Origin: Streptococcus pneumoniae
GTDB lineage: Bacteria; Bacillota; Bacilli; Lactobacillales; Streptococcaceae
Length of the DNA stretch: 64,000 bases
Direction of reading: 5' to 3'
Assembly: GCF_001113365.1 (NCBI RefSeq)
Contig: NZ_CKYA01000002.1
Coordinates: 361,312 to 425,311 of the forward strand
The translations under genes were made by a program, and so were the position numbers. Numbering within the stretch: position 1 is the first letter of the stretch; the number at the start of each line of letters is the position of its first letter. Below are positions 1-8,676 of this stretch, piece by piece. A model generated the notes under the pieces. The model saw only the letters and a list, made by a program, of their open reading frames with translations, was not told where the DNA came from and ran no database searches.

Positions 1-125
1 TGTCCCTAGCCAAGCAAATTGTAGATGCCCTAAAAGGAACCATTACTGTTAAAGATAATAAACCCAAGGGAACAATCTTTGAAGTGAAGATTGCCATTCA
101 TACACCATCTAAAAAGAAAAAATAA
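1..125 (+). CDS. ciaH: CiaH sensor histidine kinase, C-terminal 40 residues
   Basis: This is the 3' end of a gene that begins outside the window. It reads in frame from base 3 to a TAA at 123-125. The visible residues look like the last strand of a histidine-kinase ATPase domain (GTIFEVKIAI) followed by a lysine-rich tail. The genes that follow (DUF3270, U32 peptidase, dinG, rodA, gyrB) are those downstream of ciaRH in S. pneumoniae and S. mitis. CiaH is the membrane kinase that acts on the response regulator CiaR in the competence, cell-wall stress and beta-lactam tolerance network. The name rests on synteny and remembered sequence, because too little of the protein is present to show its domains. 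Confidence 0.8.
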   Translation, partial: SLAKQIVDALKGTITVKDNKPKGTIFEVKIAIHTPSKKKK

Positions 126-162
126 ACATATCGCTCCAGCTGGGGCGATATGTTTATTTTTT
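121..162. terminator. Bidirectional terminator between ciaH and the DUF3270 gene
   Basis: Perfect 14-bp stem (121-134 pairs with 145-158) with a 10-nt loop that holds its own CCAG/CTGG dyad. It is followed by a T run to 162 on the plus strand and by an A run for the minus strand. The stop codons of both convergent genes lie inside the stem arms. Confidence 0.9.
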
Positions 163-441
163 AAGTTTTCGTTTGATAAGAGAGCGTTGGACTTTTAAAA
201 CAAGTAAGCTGGATACTATTGCTGCAGGTAAGGCGAGCACAGTTGTTAATTTTAGTGATAAAAAGATAAAACTAAAGATGGCAATGCAGATACAAAAAAC
301 AGCGATATTGACAAAAAATAAAATTTCTTTGAGATTGCTATCAGCTTGTGCTTCAGGTGTATAAGCTTGATAATGAGGAAGTTGCTGGTTTAATTCTTCT
401 TGATAGTCTACCTCATAGGATTGTAATTTTCTTACGGGCAT
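154..441 (-). CDS. DUF3270-type small membrane protein
   Basis: A 95-residue protein with a charged, Gln-rich N-terminal half (about residues 1-38), two closely spaced hydrophobic segments (about 41-63 and 66-84) and a very basic tail (RSLIKRKLKK). This predicts a two-pass membrane protein with both ends in the cytoplasm. The start is supported by AAGGAGAG seven bases upstream on the minus strand. It is convergent with ciaH and shares its terminator. The DUF3270 label comes from memory of the gene after ciaH in pneumococci. No function is known to me and nothing in the sequence suggests an enzyme. Confidence 0.75.
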   Translation of the reverse strand: MPVRKLQSYEVDYQEELNQQLPHYQAYTPEAQADSNLKEILFFVNIAVFCICIAIFSFIFLSLKLTTVLALPAAIVSSLLVLKVQRSLIKRKLKK

Positions 442-564
442 GATTCTCTCCTTAACAGTACATACCTATTTTATCATTTTTTCAGCAGAGAATTATTACA
501 GAAAGGTTACAAAAAGAATAAAGTCCCTTTTCATTTTCAAAGAATAGCTGATTTTGGAGAAATG

Positions 565-573
565 TGGTATAAT
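565..573 (+). promoter_or_regulatory. Extended -10 promoter; leaderless start for the U32 peptidase gene
   Basis: TGGTATAAT (TG at 565-566, TATAAT at 568-573). Initiation about seven bases downstream would fall at about 580, and the ATG is at 581, so the transcript probably has no 5' leader. An in-frame TTG at 554 lies upstream of the -10 and is excluded as a start. Confidence 0.7.
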
Positions 574-580
574 TTTTCTT

Positions 581-1510
581 ATGGAAAAGATTATCATTAC
601 AGCAACTGCTGAAAGTATTGAACAAGTTGAACAACTGCTCGAAGCTGGCGTAGACCGTATCTATGTTGGTGAGAAAGATTTTGGCCTTCGTCTGCCAACA
701 ACCTTTAGTCATGACCAATTGCGTGAAATTGCTAAGTTGGTTCATGAAGCAGGTAAGGAATTGATTGTTGCAGTTAATGCCCTCATGCACCAAGATATGA
801 TGGACCATATCAAGCCCTTCCTGGACTTCTTGGAAGAAATCAAGACCGATTACATTACGATTGGGGATGCAGGTGTTTTTTACGTAGTCAACCGCGATGG
901 TTATTCCTTTAAAACCATCTACGATGCTTCGACTATGGTAACTAGCAGTCGCCAGATTAACTTCTGGGGACAAAAGGCTGGCGCCTCTGAGGCTGTTTTA
1001 GCGCGTGAAATTCCATCGGCTGAACTTTTCAAAATGCCAGAGATTTTGGAAATTCCTGCTGAAGTTTTGGTGTACGGAGCTAGCGTCATCCATCATTCTA
1101 AACGTCCGCTCTTGCAAAATTACTATAACTTTACACATATCGATGATGAAAAGACGCGCAAGCGTGACCTCTTCTTGGCTGAACCAAGTGACCCAGAGAG
1201 CCATTACTCTATCTTTGAAGACAATCATGGAACCCACATCTTTGCCAACAATGACCTTGATTTGATGACCAAATTGACAGAATTGGTGGAGCATGGTTTT
1301 ACTCACTGGAAACTAGAAGGGCTCTACACTCCTGGTCAGAATTTTGTTGAGATTGCAAAACTCTTTATCCAAGCGCGTAGCTTGATTCAAGAGGGCAACT
1401 TTAGCCATGACCAAGCCTTCTTGCTGGATGAAGAAGTGCGCAAGTTACACCCTAAAAACCGTTTCCTTGATACAGGATTCTATGACTACGATCCTGATAT
1501 GGTTAAATAA
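581..1510 (+). CDS. Peptidase U32 family protein
   Basis: A 309-residue protein of the U32 (collagenase-like) family. It begins MEKIIITATAESIEQVEQL and continues with 'EAGVDRIYVGEKDFGLR', the TIM-barrel opening typical of the family. The central stretch 'AEVLVYGASVIHHSKRPLL' occupies the family signature region but lacks the cysteines seen in many U32 members. Some U32 proteins act in tRNA hydroxylation or collagen degradation; which applies here cannot be told. The ATG at 581 is chosen because the extended -10 at 568-573 rules out upstream starts. A terminator follows at 1524-1564, so the gene is probably monocistronic. Confidence 0.85.
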   Translation: MEKIIITATAESIEQVEQLLEAGVDRIYVGEKDFGLRLPTTFSHDQLREIAKLVHEAGKELIVAVNALMHQDMMDHIKPFLDFLEEIKTDYITIGDAGVFYVVNRDGYSFKTIYDASTMVTSSRQINFWGQKAGASEAVLAREIPSAELFKMPEILEIPAEVLVYGASVIHHSKRPLLQNYYNFTHIDDEKTRKRDLFLAEPSDPESHYSIFEDNHGTHIFANNDLDLMTKLTELVEHGFTHWKLEGLYTPGQNFVEIAKLFIQARSLIQEGNFSHDQAFLLDEEVRKLHPKNRFLDTGFYDYDPDMVK

Positions 1511-1523
1511 AGCAAATGATTCG

Positions 1524-1564
1524 TTGAGAGAAGGGAGATTTAAAATTTCTTCTCTCAATTTTTC
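1524..1564 (+). terminator. Terminator after the U32 peptidase gene
   Basis: Perfect 10-bp stem TTGAGAGAAG (1524-1533) with CTTCTCTCAA (1549-1558), followed by six T. Confidence 0.85.
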
Positions 1565-1691
1565 GTATTTCTTCACTATTTTAAAAAAATCAGCAGGCTA
1601 GGATGCTCTATTTGATAGGAATTTTAAGGCAAGTAACCTTCTTGAGTTTGAAACTAATCACATGTTTGCAGGTGCCAAATGGCCCTTTTTT

Positions 1692-1700
1692 TGGTATAAT
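1692..1700 (+). promoter_or_regulatory. Extended -10 promoter; leaderless start for dinG
   Basis: TGGTATAAT at 1692-1700 with the dinG ATG at 1709, only nine bases after the -10. No Shine-Dalgarno sequence lies between them, so a leaderless or nearly leaderless mRNA is inferred. No good -35 is seen at the normal distance. Confidence 0.65.
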
Positions 1701-1708
1701 TTTTTATA

Positions 1709-4159
1709 ATGAAAACGATTGGTAATCGCTATGTTGTGGTGGATTTAGAGGCAACTAGCACAGGTAGTAAGGCTAAAATTATCCAAGTGGGAATTGTCGT
1801 GATTGAGGACGGAAAAATCGTCGATCACTATACGACGGATGTCAATCCCCATGAACCCTTGGATGCTCATATCAAAGAACTGACAGGATTGACAGACCAA
1901 CGTCTGGCGCAAGCACCTGATTTTTCGCAAGTTGCCAGAAAAATCTTTGACTTGGTGGAGGATGGGATTTTTGTAGCCCATAATGTTCAGTTTGATGCCA
2001 ATCTCTTGGCGGAAAATTTATTTTTTGAAGGCTATGAACTAAGAAATCCTCGTGTTGACACGGTCGAATTGGCCCAAGTCTTTTTCCCTAAACTGGAAAA
2101 ATATAGCTTGCCGATATTGTGTCGAGAATTAGGAATTCCTCTAAAACATGCTCACACAGCACTTTCAGATGCCCAAGCTACTGCGGAATTACTCTTATTT
2201 CTACGGGAAAAGATGGCCCAACTTCCTAAAGGTCTCTTGGAACGCTTGCTGGAAATGGCTGACGCTCTCTTATATGAGTCCTATCTGGTTATTGAAGAAA
2301 TTTATGGCAACCAATCTATCCTGACTTCTCCAGACTTGGTCCAAGTTCAAGGACTGTATTTCAAGAAAACTACGGCTCCCCTGGAGTCACGAAAACTATC
2401 CCAAGATTTTTCTAAGAATATTTCTTTGTTGAACCTTGAAGTGAGGGAGGAGCAAGAAAGTTTTGCTAAAGAGGTTGGCTTGCTATTGAAAGATGAGCCT
2501 GTCTCTCTGATTCAAGCTCCAACTGGGATTGGGAAAACCTATGGCTATCTCTTACCCGCTTTATCTCAAGTGGAAAATCGTCAGATTGTTCTTAGTGTTC
2601 CGACAAAGATTCTTCAAAATCAAATCATGGAAGAAGAAGGTAAATGTCTCAAGGAAGTGTTCCATACAGATATTCATAGTTTAAAGGGGCCTCAAAATTA
2701 TTTGAAGTTGGATGCCTTTTATCGTTCCTTGCAGGAAAATGATGAAAATCGCTTATTTAGACGTTTTAAAATGCAACTCTTGGTCTGGTTGACAGAGACA
2801 GAAACCGGGGATTTGGATGAAATTGGGCAACTCTACCGTTACCAACACTTTCTAGCAGACCTTCGTCATGATGGGGATTTATCATCCCAGAGCTTATTTG
2901 TGACGGAAGATTTTTGGAAACGTAGTCAAGAAAGGGCAGAGACTTGCAAGCTTTTAGTGACCAATCATGCCTATCTTGTAACTAGACTGGAAGATAATCC
3001 TGAATTTGTCAGTGACCGCTTACTGATTATTGATGAAGTCCAAAAGATCTTGTTGGCCCTAGAAAATCTGCTTCAAGAGACCCACGATATCCAGTCTATT
3101 ATCGATTTGCTTGATAAGGCTTTACTGGAGGAGCAAAATAAGGTTCAGCAACGAATACTAGAAAGTATTCGCTTTGAGTGCTTCTACTTGATAGAACAAT
3201 TTCAGTCTGGAAAATCTAAGAAAAATATCTTAGATTCTCTTGCCAATCTCCATCAGTATTTTTCAGAATTAGAAGTAGAAGGCTTTGAGGAGCTGGTTCG
3301 CTATTTTACAGCTGACCGAGATTACTGGCTTCAAGCAATTGAAACGAGTCAAAAGAAAATTCAGATTTCTTCTACAAAATCAGGCCGTATTCTCCTATCT
3401 TCTTTAGTGCCTAATTCATGTCAAGTCTTGGGAGTGTCGGCCACTCTTGAGATTAGTCAGAGAGTTTCTTTGGCAGATCTTTTAGGCTATCCTGAAGCCA
3501 AATTTGTCAAGGTTGAAGCTGGTAAAAAACAGGAACAAGAAGTGGTCTTGGTCAAAGATTTTCCCCTGGTAACAGAAACTTCCTTAGAAGTCTATGCCCA
3601 AGAGGTAGCTGATTTACTGATGGAAATTCAAGCTTTCCAGCAACCGATTTTGGTTCTCTTTACCGCTAAAGACATGCTTCTAGCAGTATCGGATTTACTT
3701 CCAGTTAGCCACTTGGCCCAGTATAAAAATGGGGATGTTCATCAGCTTAAGAAACGCTTTGAAAAAGGAGAACAACAAATTTTGCTTGGTGCAGCAAGTT
3801 TCTGGGAGGGAGTTGATTTTTCAAGTCATCCTTTTGTGATTCAAGTTGTACCAAGACTTCCTTTCCAAAATCCTCAAGAGCCCTTGACGAAAAAGATCAA
3901 TCAGGAACTAATTCAAGAAGGGGAAAATGCCTTTTATGATTATCAATTGCCAATGGCCATTATTCGTTTAAAACAGGCTTTGGGAAGAAGTATGAGACGT
4001 GAACACCAACGTTCCTTAACTCTTATTTTGGATAGGAGAATTGTCGGAAAACGATATGGCAAGCAAATAGTGACTTCTCTAGCAAAAGAAGCGACTGTTA
4101 AAACCGTCTCTCGATCCGAAGTTGATGAGGCTGTTGATAAATTTTTAAATGAACTTTGA
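1709..4159 (+). CDS. dinG: DinG-type 3'-5' exonuclease/helicase
   Basis: An 816-residue fusion. Residues about 7-165 form a DnaQ-like DEDD exonuclease (VVDLEATSTGS, then 'HNVQFDAN' and 'HTALSDAQATAELL'). The rest is an XPD/DinG-type superfamily 2 helicase with Walker A 'APTGIGKT' near residue 270, a Walker B variant DEVQ near 440, and C-terminal motifs 'GAASFWEGVDF' and 'ALGRSMRR'. The exonuclease-helicase layout is that of Firmicutes DinG. I see no four-cysteine iron-sulfur cluster of the E. coli type. The likely role is processing of single-stranded DNA ends or structured intermediates. The start sits directly behind an extended -10, and rodA follows closely. Confidence 0.9.
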   Translation: MKTIGNRYVVVDLEATSTGSKAKIIQVGIVVIEDGKIVDHYTTDVNPHEPLDAHIKELTGLTDQRLAQAPDFSQVARKIFDLVEDGIFVAHNVQFDANLLAENLFFEGYELRNPRVDTVELAQVFFPKLEKYSLPILCRELGIPLKHAHTALSDAQATAELLLFLREKMAQLPKGLLERLLEMADALLYESYLVIEEIYGNQSILTSPDLVQVQGLYFKKTTAPLESRKLSQDFSKNISLLNLEVREEQESFAKEVGLLLKDEPVSLIQAPTGIGKTYGYLLPALSQVENRQIVLSVPTKILQNQIMEEEGKCLKEVFHTDIHSLKGPQNYLKLDAFYRSLQENDENRLFRRFKMQLLVWLTETETGDLDEIGQLYRYQHFLADLRHDGDLSSQSLFVTEDFWKRSQERAETCKLLVTNHAYLVTRLEDNPEFVSDRLLIIDEVQKILLALENLLQETHDIQSIIDLLDKALLEEQNKVQQRILESIRFECFYLIEQFQSGKSKKNILDSLANLHQYFSELEVEGFEELVRYFTADRDYWLQAIETSQKKIQISSTKSGRILLSSLVPNSCQVLGVSATLEISQRVSLADLLGYPEAKFVKVEAGKKQEQEVVLVKDFPLVTETSLEVYAQEVADLLMEIQAFQQPILVLFTAKDMLLAVSDLLPVSHLAQYKNGDVHQLKKRFEKGEQQILLGAASFWEGVDFSSHPFVIQVVPRLPFQNPQEPLTKKINQELIQEGENAFYDYQLPMAIIRLKQALGRSMRREHQRSLTLILDRRIVGKRYGKQIVTSLAKEATVKTVSRSEVDEAVDKFLNEL

Positions 4160-4195
4160 TAAATAGTATTGTATGAAAGTATAAGGTTAGTGTAT

Positions 4196-5419
4196 ATGAA
4201 ACGTTCTCTCGACTCTAGAGTCGATTATAGTTTGCTATTACCAGTATTTTTTCTACTGGTTATCGGCGTGGTGGCTATCTATATAGCTGTTAGTCATGAT
4301 TATCCAAACAATATTCTGCCCATTTTAGGGCAGCAGGTCGCCTGGATTGCCTTGGGGCTTGTGATTGGTTTTGTGGTCATGCTCTTTAATACAGAATTTC
4401 TTTGGAAAGTGACCCCCTTTCTGTATATTTTAGGCTTGGGACTTATGGTCTTGCCGATTGTCTTTTATAATCCAAGCTTAGTTGCATCAACGGGTGCCAA
4501 AAACTGGGTATCGGTAAATGGTGTTACCTTGTTCCAGCCGTCAGAATTTATGAAGATATCCTATATCCTCATGTTGGCTCGTGTCATTGTCCAATTTACT
4601 AAAAAACATAAGGAATGGAGACGCACGGTTCCGCTGGACTTTTTGTTAATTTTTTGGATGATTCTCTTTACTATTCCAGTACTAGTTCTTTTAGCACTTC
4701 AAAGTGACTTAGGGACGGCTTTGGTTTTTGTGGCTATTTTCTCAGGAATCGTTTTATTATCAGGGGTTTCTTGGAAAATCATTATCCCAGTATTTGTGAC
4801 TGCGGTAACAGGAGTTGCTGGTTTCTTAGCTATCTTTATTAGCAAGGACGGACGAGCTTTTCTTCACCAGATTGGAATGCCGACCTACCAAATCAATCGG
4901 ATTTTGGCTTGGCTCAATCCCTTTGAGTTTGCCCAAACAACGACTTATCAGCAGGCTCAAGGGCAGATTGCCATTGGGAGCGGTGGCTTATTTGGTCAAG
5001 GTTTTAATGCTTCTAATCTGCTTATCCCAGTTCGAGAGTCGGATATGATTTTCACGGTCATTGCAGAAGATTTTGGCTTTATTGGCTCTGTCCTTGTTAT
5101 CGCCCTCTATCTCATGTTGATTTATCGTATGTTGAAGATTACTCTCAAATCAAATAACCAGTTCTACACCTATATTTCCACAGGTTTGATTATGATGTTA
5201 CTCTTCCACATCTTTGAGAATATCGGTGCTGTGACTGGCCTACTTCCTTTGACTGGGATTCCCTTGCCTTTCATTTCGCAAGGGGGATCAGCTATTATCA
5301 GTAATCTGATTGGTGTTGGCTTGCTTTTATCGATGAGTTACCAGACTAATCTAGCTGAAGAAAAGAGCGGAAAAGTCCCATTCAAACGGAAAAAGGTTGT
5401 ATTAAAACAAATCAAATAA
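4196..5419 (+). CDS. rodA: RodA, SEDS peptidoglycan glycosyltransferase
   Basis: A 407-residue multi-pass membrane protein of the FtsW/RodA/SpoVE family. Signatures are 'FQPSEFMKISYI', 'INRILAWLNPF', 'ESDMIFTVIAEDFGFIG' and the C-terminal 'PLPFISQGGSAI'. RodA polymerises lipid II during side-wall (peripheral) growth together with a class B PBP. The ATG at 4196 is preferred over a TTG at 4169 because family members begin MKRSLDSRVDYSLLLP and an AAGG lies just upstream. It starts 36 bases after dinG. The basic tail (KRKKVVLKQIK) is cytoplasmic. Confidence 0.93.
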   Translation: MKRSLDSRVDYSLLLPVFFLLVIGVVAIYIAVSHDYPNNILPILGQQVAWIALGLVIGFVVMLFNTEFLWKVTPFLYILGLGLMVLPIVFYNPSLVASTGAKNWVSVNGVTLFQPSEFMKISYILMLARVIVQFTKKHKEWRRTVPLDFLLIFWMILFTIPVLVLLALQSDLGTALVFVAIFSGIVLLSGVSWKIIIPVFVTAVTGVAGFLAIFISKDGRAFLHQIGMPTYQINRILAWLNPFEFAQTTTYQQAQGQIAIGSGGLFGQGFNASNLLIPVRESDMIFTVIAEDFGFIGSVLVIALYLMLIYRMLKITLKSNNQFYTYISTGLIMMLLFHIFENIGAVTGLLPLTGIPLPFISQGGSAIISNLIGVGLLLSMSYQTNLAEEKSGKVPFKRKKVVLKQIK

Positions 5420-5429
5420 GGAGAAAATC

Positions 5430-5984
5430 ATGGTAAAAGTAGCAGTTATGTTAGCTCAGGGCTTTGAAGAAATTGAAGCCTTGACAGTTGTAGATGTCTT
5501 GCGTCGTGCAAATATCACTTGTGATATGGTTGGGTTTGAAGAGCAAGTGACGGGTTCGCATGCAATCCAAGTAAGTGCAGATCGTGTCTTTGATGGTGAT
5601 TTATCAGACTATAACATGATTGTTCTTCCTGGAGGGATGCCTGGCTCTGCACATTTACGTGATAATCAGGCCTTGATGCAAGAGTTGCAAAATTTCGAAC
5701 AAGAAGGGAAGAAACTGGCGGCCATTTGTGCGGCACCAATTGCCCTCAATCAAGCAGGAGTGTTGAAAAACAAGAAGTTTACTTGTTATGACGGCGTTCA
5801 AGAGCAAATCCTTGATGGTCAATATGTCAAGGAAACAGTAGTGGTAGATGGTCAGTTGACAACTAGTCGAGGCCCCTCAACGGCCCTTGCCTTTGCCTAC
5901 GAGTTGGTGGAGCAATTAGGAGGAGACGCAGAGACTTTACGAACAGGAATGCTCTATCGAGATGTCTTTGGTAAAAATCAATAA
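5430..5984 (+). CDS. DJ-1/PfpI family protein
   Basis: A 184-residue protein of the DJ-1/ThiJ/PfpI superfamily. It opens 'VAVMLAQGFEEIEALTVVDVLRRA', carries the conserved acidic residue in 'GFEEIE' and has the nucleophile elbow 'AAICAAP' with the reactive cysteine, followed by 'TSRGPSTALAFAYELVEQLGG'. This matches the DJ-1/YajL subgroup, often annotated as a thiazole monophosphate biosynthesis protein and discussed as a deglycase or chaperone; the true substrate is unsettled. A strong AAGGAGA precedes the ATG, ten bases after rodA, so the two are probably co-transcribed. A terminator follows. Confidence 0.88.
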   Translation: MVKVAVMLAQGFEEIEALTVVDVLRRANITCDMVGFEEQVTGSHAIQVSADRVFDGDLSDYNMIVLPGGMPGSAHLRDNQALMQELQNFEQEGKKLAAICAAPIALNQAGVLKNKKFTCYDGVQEQILDGQYVKETVVVDGQLTTSRGPSTALAFAYELVEQLGGDAETLRTGMLYRDVFGKNQ

Positions 5985-6010
5985 AACGGGAGTTACCCTC
6001 TCGTTTTTTT
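5983..6010 (+). terminator. Terminator after the DJ-1 gene
   Basis: Stem AAAACGGGAG (5983-5992) with CTCTCGTTTT (5998-6007), ten pairs including one G-T, followed by T residues. Confidence 0.85.
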
Positions 6011-6053
6011 ATGTGGAAAACTCAGGGAAATCATCGCTTTTTTCATAAAAAAA

Positions 6054-6062
6054 TGCTATAAT
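6054..6062 (+). promoter_or_regulatory. Extended -10 promoter for the HAD gene (leaderless)
   Basis: TGCTATAAT at 6054-6062. An ATG at 6061 lies inside the -10 and cannot be the start. The next in-frame ATG at 6070 is where transcription is expected to begin. Confidence 0.65.
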
Positions 6063-6069
6063 GAAGGAT

Positions 6070-6633
6070 ATGAAATATCACGATTATATCTGGGATTTAG
6101 GTGGAACTTTACTGGATAATTATGAAACTTCAACAGCTGCATTTGTTGAAACTTTAGCGCAGTATGGTATCACACAAGACCACGACAGTGTCTATCAGGC
6201 TTTAAAGGTTTCTACTGATTTTGCGATTGAGACATTCGCTCCCAACTTAGAGAATTTTTTAGAAAAGTACAAGGAAAATGAAGCCAGAGAGCTAGAACAC
6301 CCGATTTTATTTGAAGGAGTTTCTGACTTATTGGAAGATATTTCAAAACAAGGTGGGCGTCATTTTTTGGTCTCTCATCGAAATGATCAGGTTTTGGAAA
6401 TTTTAGAAAAAACTTCTATAGCAACCTATTTTACGGAAGTAGTGACTTCTAGCTCAGGTTTTAAGAGAAAGCCAAATCCTGAGTCCATGATTTATTTAAG
6501 AGAAAAGTATCAGATTAGCTCTGGTCTTGTTATTGGTGATCGGTCGATTGATATCGAAGCAGGTCAAGCTGCTGGACTGGATACCCACTTGTTTACCAGT
6601 ATCGTGAATTTAAGACAAGTATTAGACATGTAA
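6070..6633 (+). CDS. HAD-superfamily hydrolase-like protein with altered motif I
   Basis: A 187-residue HAD-IA type protein. Motif I reads 'WDLGGT', not DxDGT, so the second aspartate (normally the general acid/base) is glycine. Later motifs are present: 'FLVSHRND' as motif II, the lysine in 'SSGFKRKPNPES', and 'VIGDRSIDIEAGQAAG' as motif IV. The nucleophile aspartate remains, so a slow or specialised phosphatase/phosphotransferase is possible. The start at 6070 follows from the promoter position and matches remembered pneumococcal proteins starting MKYHDYIWDLGG. It lies 14 bases before gyrB, with which it is probably co-transcribed. Confidence 0.85.
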   Translation: MKYHDYIWDLGGTLLDNYETSTAAFVETLAQYGITQDHDSVYQALKVSTDFAIETFAPNLENFLEKYKENEARELEHPILFEGVSDLLEDISKQGGRHFLVSHRNDQVLEILEKTSIATYFTEVVTSSSGFKRKPNPESMIYLREKYQISSGLVIGDRSIDIEAGQAAGLDTHLFTSIVNLRQVLDM

Positions 6634-6647
6634 GAAAAAGGAAAAAG

Positions 6648-8594
6648 ATGACAGAAGAAATCAAAAATCTGCAGGCACAGGATTATGATGCCAGTCAAAT
6701 TCAAGTTTTAGAGGGCTTAGAGGCTGTTCGGATGCGTCCAGGGATGTATATCGGATCAACCTCAAAAGAAGGTCTTCACCATCTAGTCTGGGAAATTGTT
6801 GATAACTCAATTGACGAGGCCTTGGCAGGATTTGCCAGCCATATTCAAGTTTTTATTGAGCCAGATGATTCGATTACTGTTGTCGATGATGGGCGTGGTA
6901 TCCCAGTCGATATTCAGGAAAAGACAGGCCGTCCTGCTGTTGAGACAGTCTTTACGGTTCTTCACGCTGGAGGAAAGTTCGGCGGTGGCGGCTACAAGGT
7001 TTCAGGTGGTCTTCACGGAGTAGGGTCATCAGTAGTTAATGCCCTTTCCACTCAATTAGACGTTCATGTCCACAAAAACGGAAAAATTCATTACCAAGAA
7101 TACCGTCGTGGTCATGTTGTTGCTGATCTTGAAGTGGTTGGAGATACGGATAGAACGGGAACAACGGTTCATTTTACTCCGGACCCAGAAATCTTCACTG
7201 AAACAACAACATTTGATTTTGATAAATTAAATAAACGGATTCAAGAGTTGGCCTTTCTAAATCGCGGTCTTCAAATCTCCATCACAGATAAGCGCCAAGG
7301 TTTGGAACAAACCAAGCATTACCATTATGAAGGTGGGATTGCTAGTTATGTTGAATATATCAACGAGAACAAGGATGTTATCTTTGATACACCAATCTAT
7401 ACAGACGGTGAGATGGATGATATCACAGTTGAGGTAGCCATGCAGTACACAACTGGTTACCATGAAAATGTCATGAGTTTCGCCAATAATATTCATACAC
7501 ATGAAGGTGGAACGCATGAACAAGGTTTCCGTACAGCCTTGACACGTGTTATCAACGATTATGCTCGTAAGAATAAGTTACTAAAAGACAATGAAGACAA
7601 CCTGACAGGGGAAGATGTTCGCGAAGGATTAACTGCAGTTATCTCAGTTAAACACCCTAATCCACAGTTTGAAGGACAAACAAAGACCAAATTGGGGAAT
7701 AGCGAAGTGGTCAAGATTACCAATCGCCTCTTCAGTGATGCCTTCTCCGATTTCCTCATGGAAAATCCACAGATTGCCAAACGTATCGTGGAAAAAGGGA
7801 TTTTGGCTGCCAAAGCTCGTGTGGCTGCCAAGCGTGCGCGTGAAGTCACACGTAAAAAATCTGGATTGGAAATTTCTAACCTTCCAGGTAAACTAGCAGA
7901 CTGTTCTTCTAATAATCCTGCTGAAACAGAACTCTTCATCGTCGAAGGAGACTCAGCTGGTGGATCAGCCAAATCTGGTCGTAACCGTGAGTTTCAGGCT
8001 ATCCTTCCAATTCGCGGTAAGATTTTGAACGTTGAAAAAGCAAGTATGGATAAGATTCTAGCTAACGAAGAAATTCGTAGTCTTTTCACAGCCATGGGAA
8101 CAGGATTTGGAGCAGAATTTGATGTTTCGAAAGCCCGTTACCAAAAACTCGTTTTGATGACCGATGCCGATGTCGATGGAGCCCACATTCGTACCCTTCT
8201 TTTGACCTTGATTTATCGTTATATGAAACCAATCCTAGAAGCTGGTTATGTTTATATTGCCCAACCACCAATCTATGGTGTCAAGGTTGGAAGCGAGATT
8301 AAAGAATATATTCAGCCAGGAGCAGATCAAGAAATTAAACTCCAAGAAGCCTTGGCTCGCCATAGTGAAGGACGTGCCAAACCAACCATTCAGCGTTATA
8401 AAGGTCTGGGTGAAATGGATGATCACCAATTATGGGAAACAACCATGGATCCCGAACATCGCTTGATGGCCAGAGTTTCTGTGGACGATGCTGCAGAAGC
8501 AGATAAAATCTTTGATATGTTGATGGGGGATCGAGTAGAGCCTCGTCGTGAGTTTATCGAGGAAAATGCCGTTTATAGTACACTTGATGTCTAA
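6648..8594 (+). CDS. gyrB: DNA gyrase subunit B
   Basis: A 648-residue type II topoisomerase ATPase subunit. It shows the GHKL ATP site (EIVDNSIDEALAG, then DDGRGIPV and 'GGLHGVGSSVVNALS'), the transducer domain, the TOPRIM 'EGDSAGGSAKSGRNREFQA' and the acidic 'MTDADVDGAHIRTLLL'. It ends in the short C-terminal domain with 'QRYKGLGEMD'. It is called GyrB rather than ParE because the second copy at 41465 has the ParE-type sequence and lies in the parE-parC locus. gyrA is not adjacent, as usual in streptococci. AAGGAAAAAG precedes the ATG. No resistance-type change is evident in the TOPRIM region. Confidence 0.97.
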   Translation: MTEEIKNLQAQDYDASQIQVLEGLEAVRMRPGMYIGSTSKEGLHHLVWEIVDNSIDEALAGFASHIQVFIEPDDSITVVDDGRGIPVDIQEKTGRPAVETVFTVLHAGGKFGGGGYKVSGGLHGVGSSVVNALSTQLDVHVHKNGKIHYQEYRRGHVVADLEVVGDTDRTGTTVHFTPDPEIFTETTTFDFDKLNKRIQELAFLNRGLQISITDKRQGLEQTKHYHYEGGIASYVEYINENKDVIFDTPIYTDGEMDDITVEVAMQYTTGYHENVMSFANNIHTHEGGTHEQGFRTALTRVINDYARKNKLLKDNEDNLTGEDVREGLTAVISVKHPNPQFEGQTKTKLGNSEVVKITNRLFSDAFSDFLMENPQIAKRIVEKGILAAKARVAAKRAREVTRKKSGLEISNLPGKLADCSSNNPAETELFIVEGDSAGGSAKSGRNREFQAILPIRGKILNVEKASMDKILANEEIRSLFTAMGTGFGAEFDVSKARYQKLVLMTDADVDGAHIRTLLLTLIYRYMKPILEAGYVYIAQPPIYGVKVGSEIKEYIQPGADQEIKLQEALARHSEGRAKPTIQRYKGLGEMDDHQLWETTMDPEHRLMARVSVDDAAEADKIFDMLMGDRVEPRREFIEENAVYSTLDV

Positions 8595-8676
8595 AAAATC
8601 AGGAGAAGTAGTTCCCTTGGTCTAAAAAATATGATATAATCATTACGATTGTTTCAAGTAAAAAAAGGAGTTTGAT

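Noticed and set aside
554..580. Upstream TTG start for the U32 peptidase gene
   Set aside because: The extended -10 at 568-573 lies downstream of it, so it cannot be in the transcript; the extra residues are not family-like.
7559..7972. A 137-codon minus-strand frame inside gyrB
   Set aside because: Antisense shadow of the TOPRIM region; no start signal and no independent conservation.
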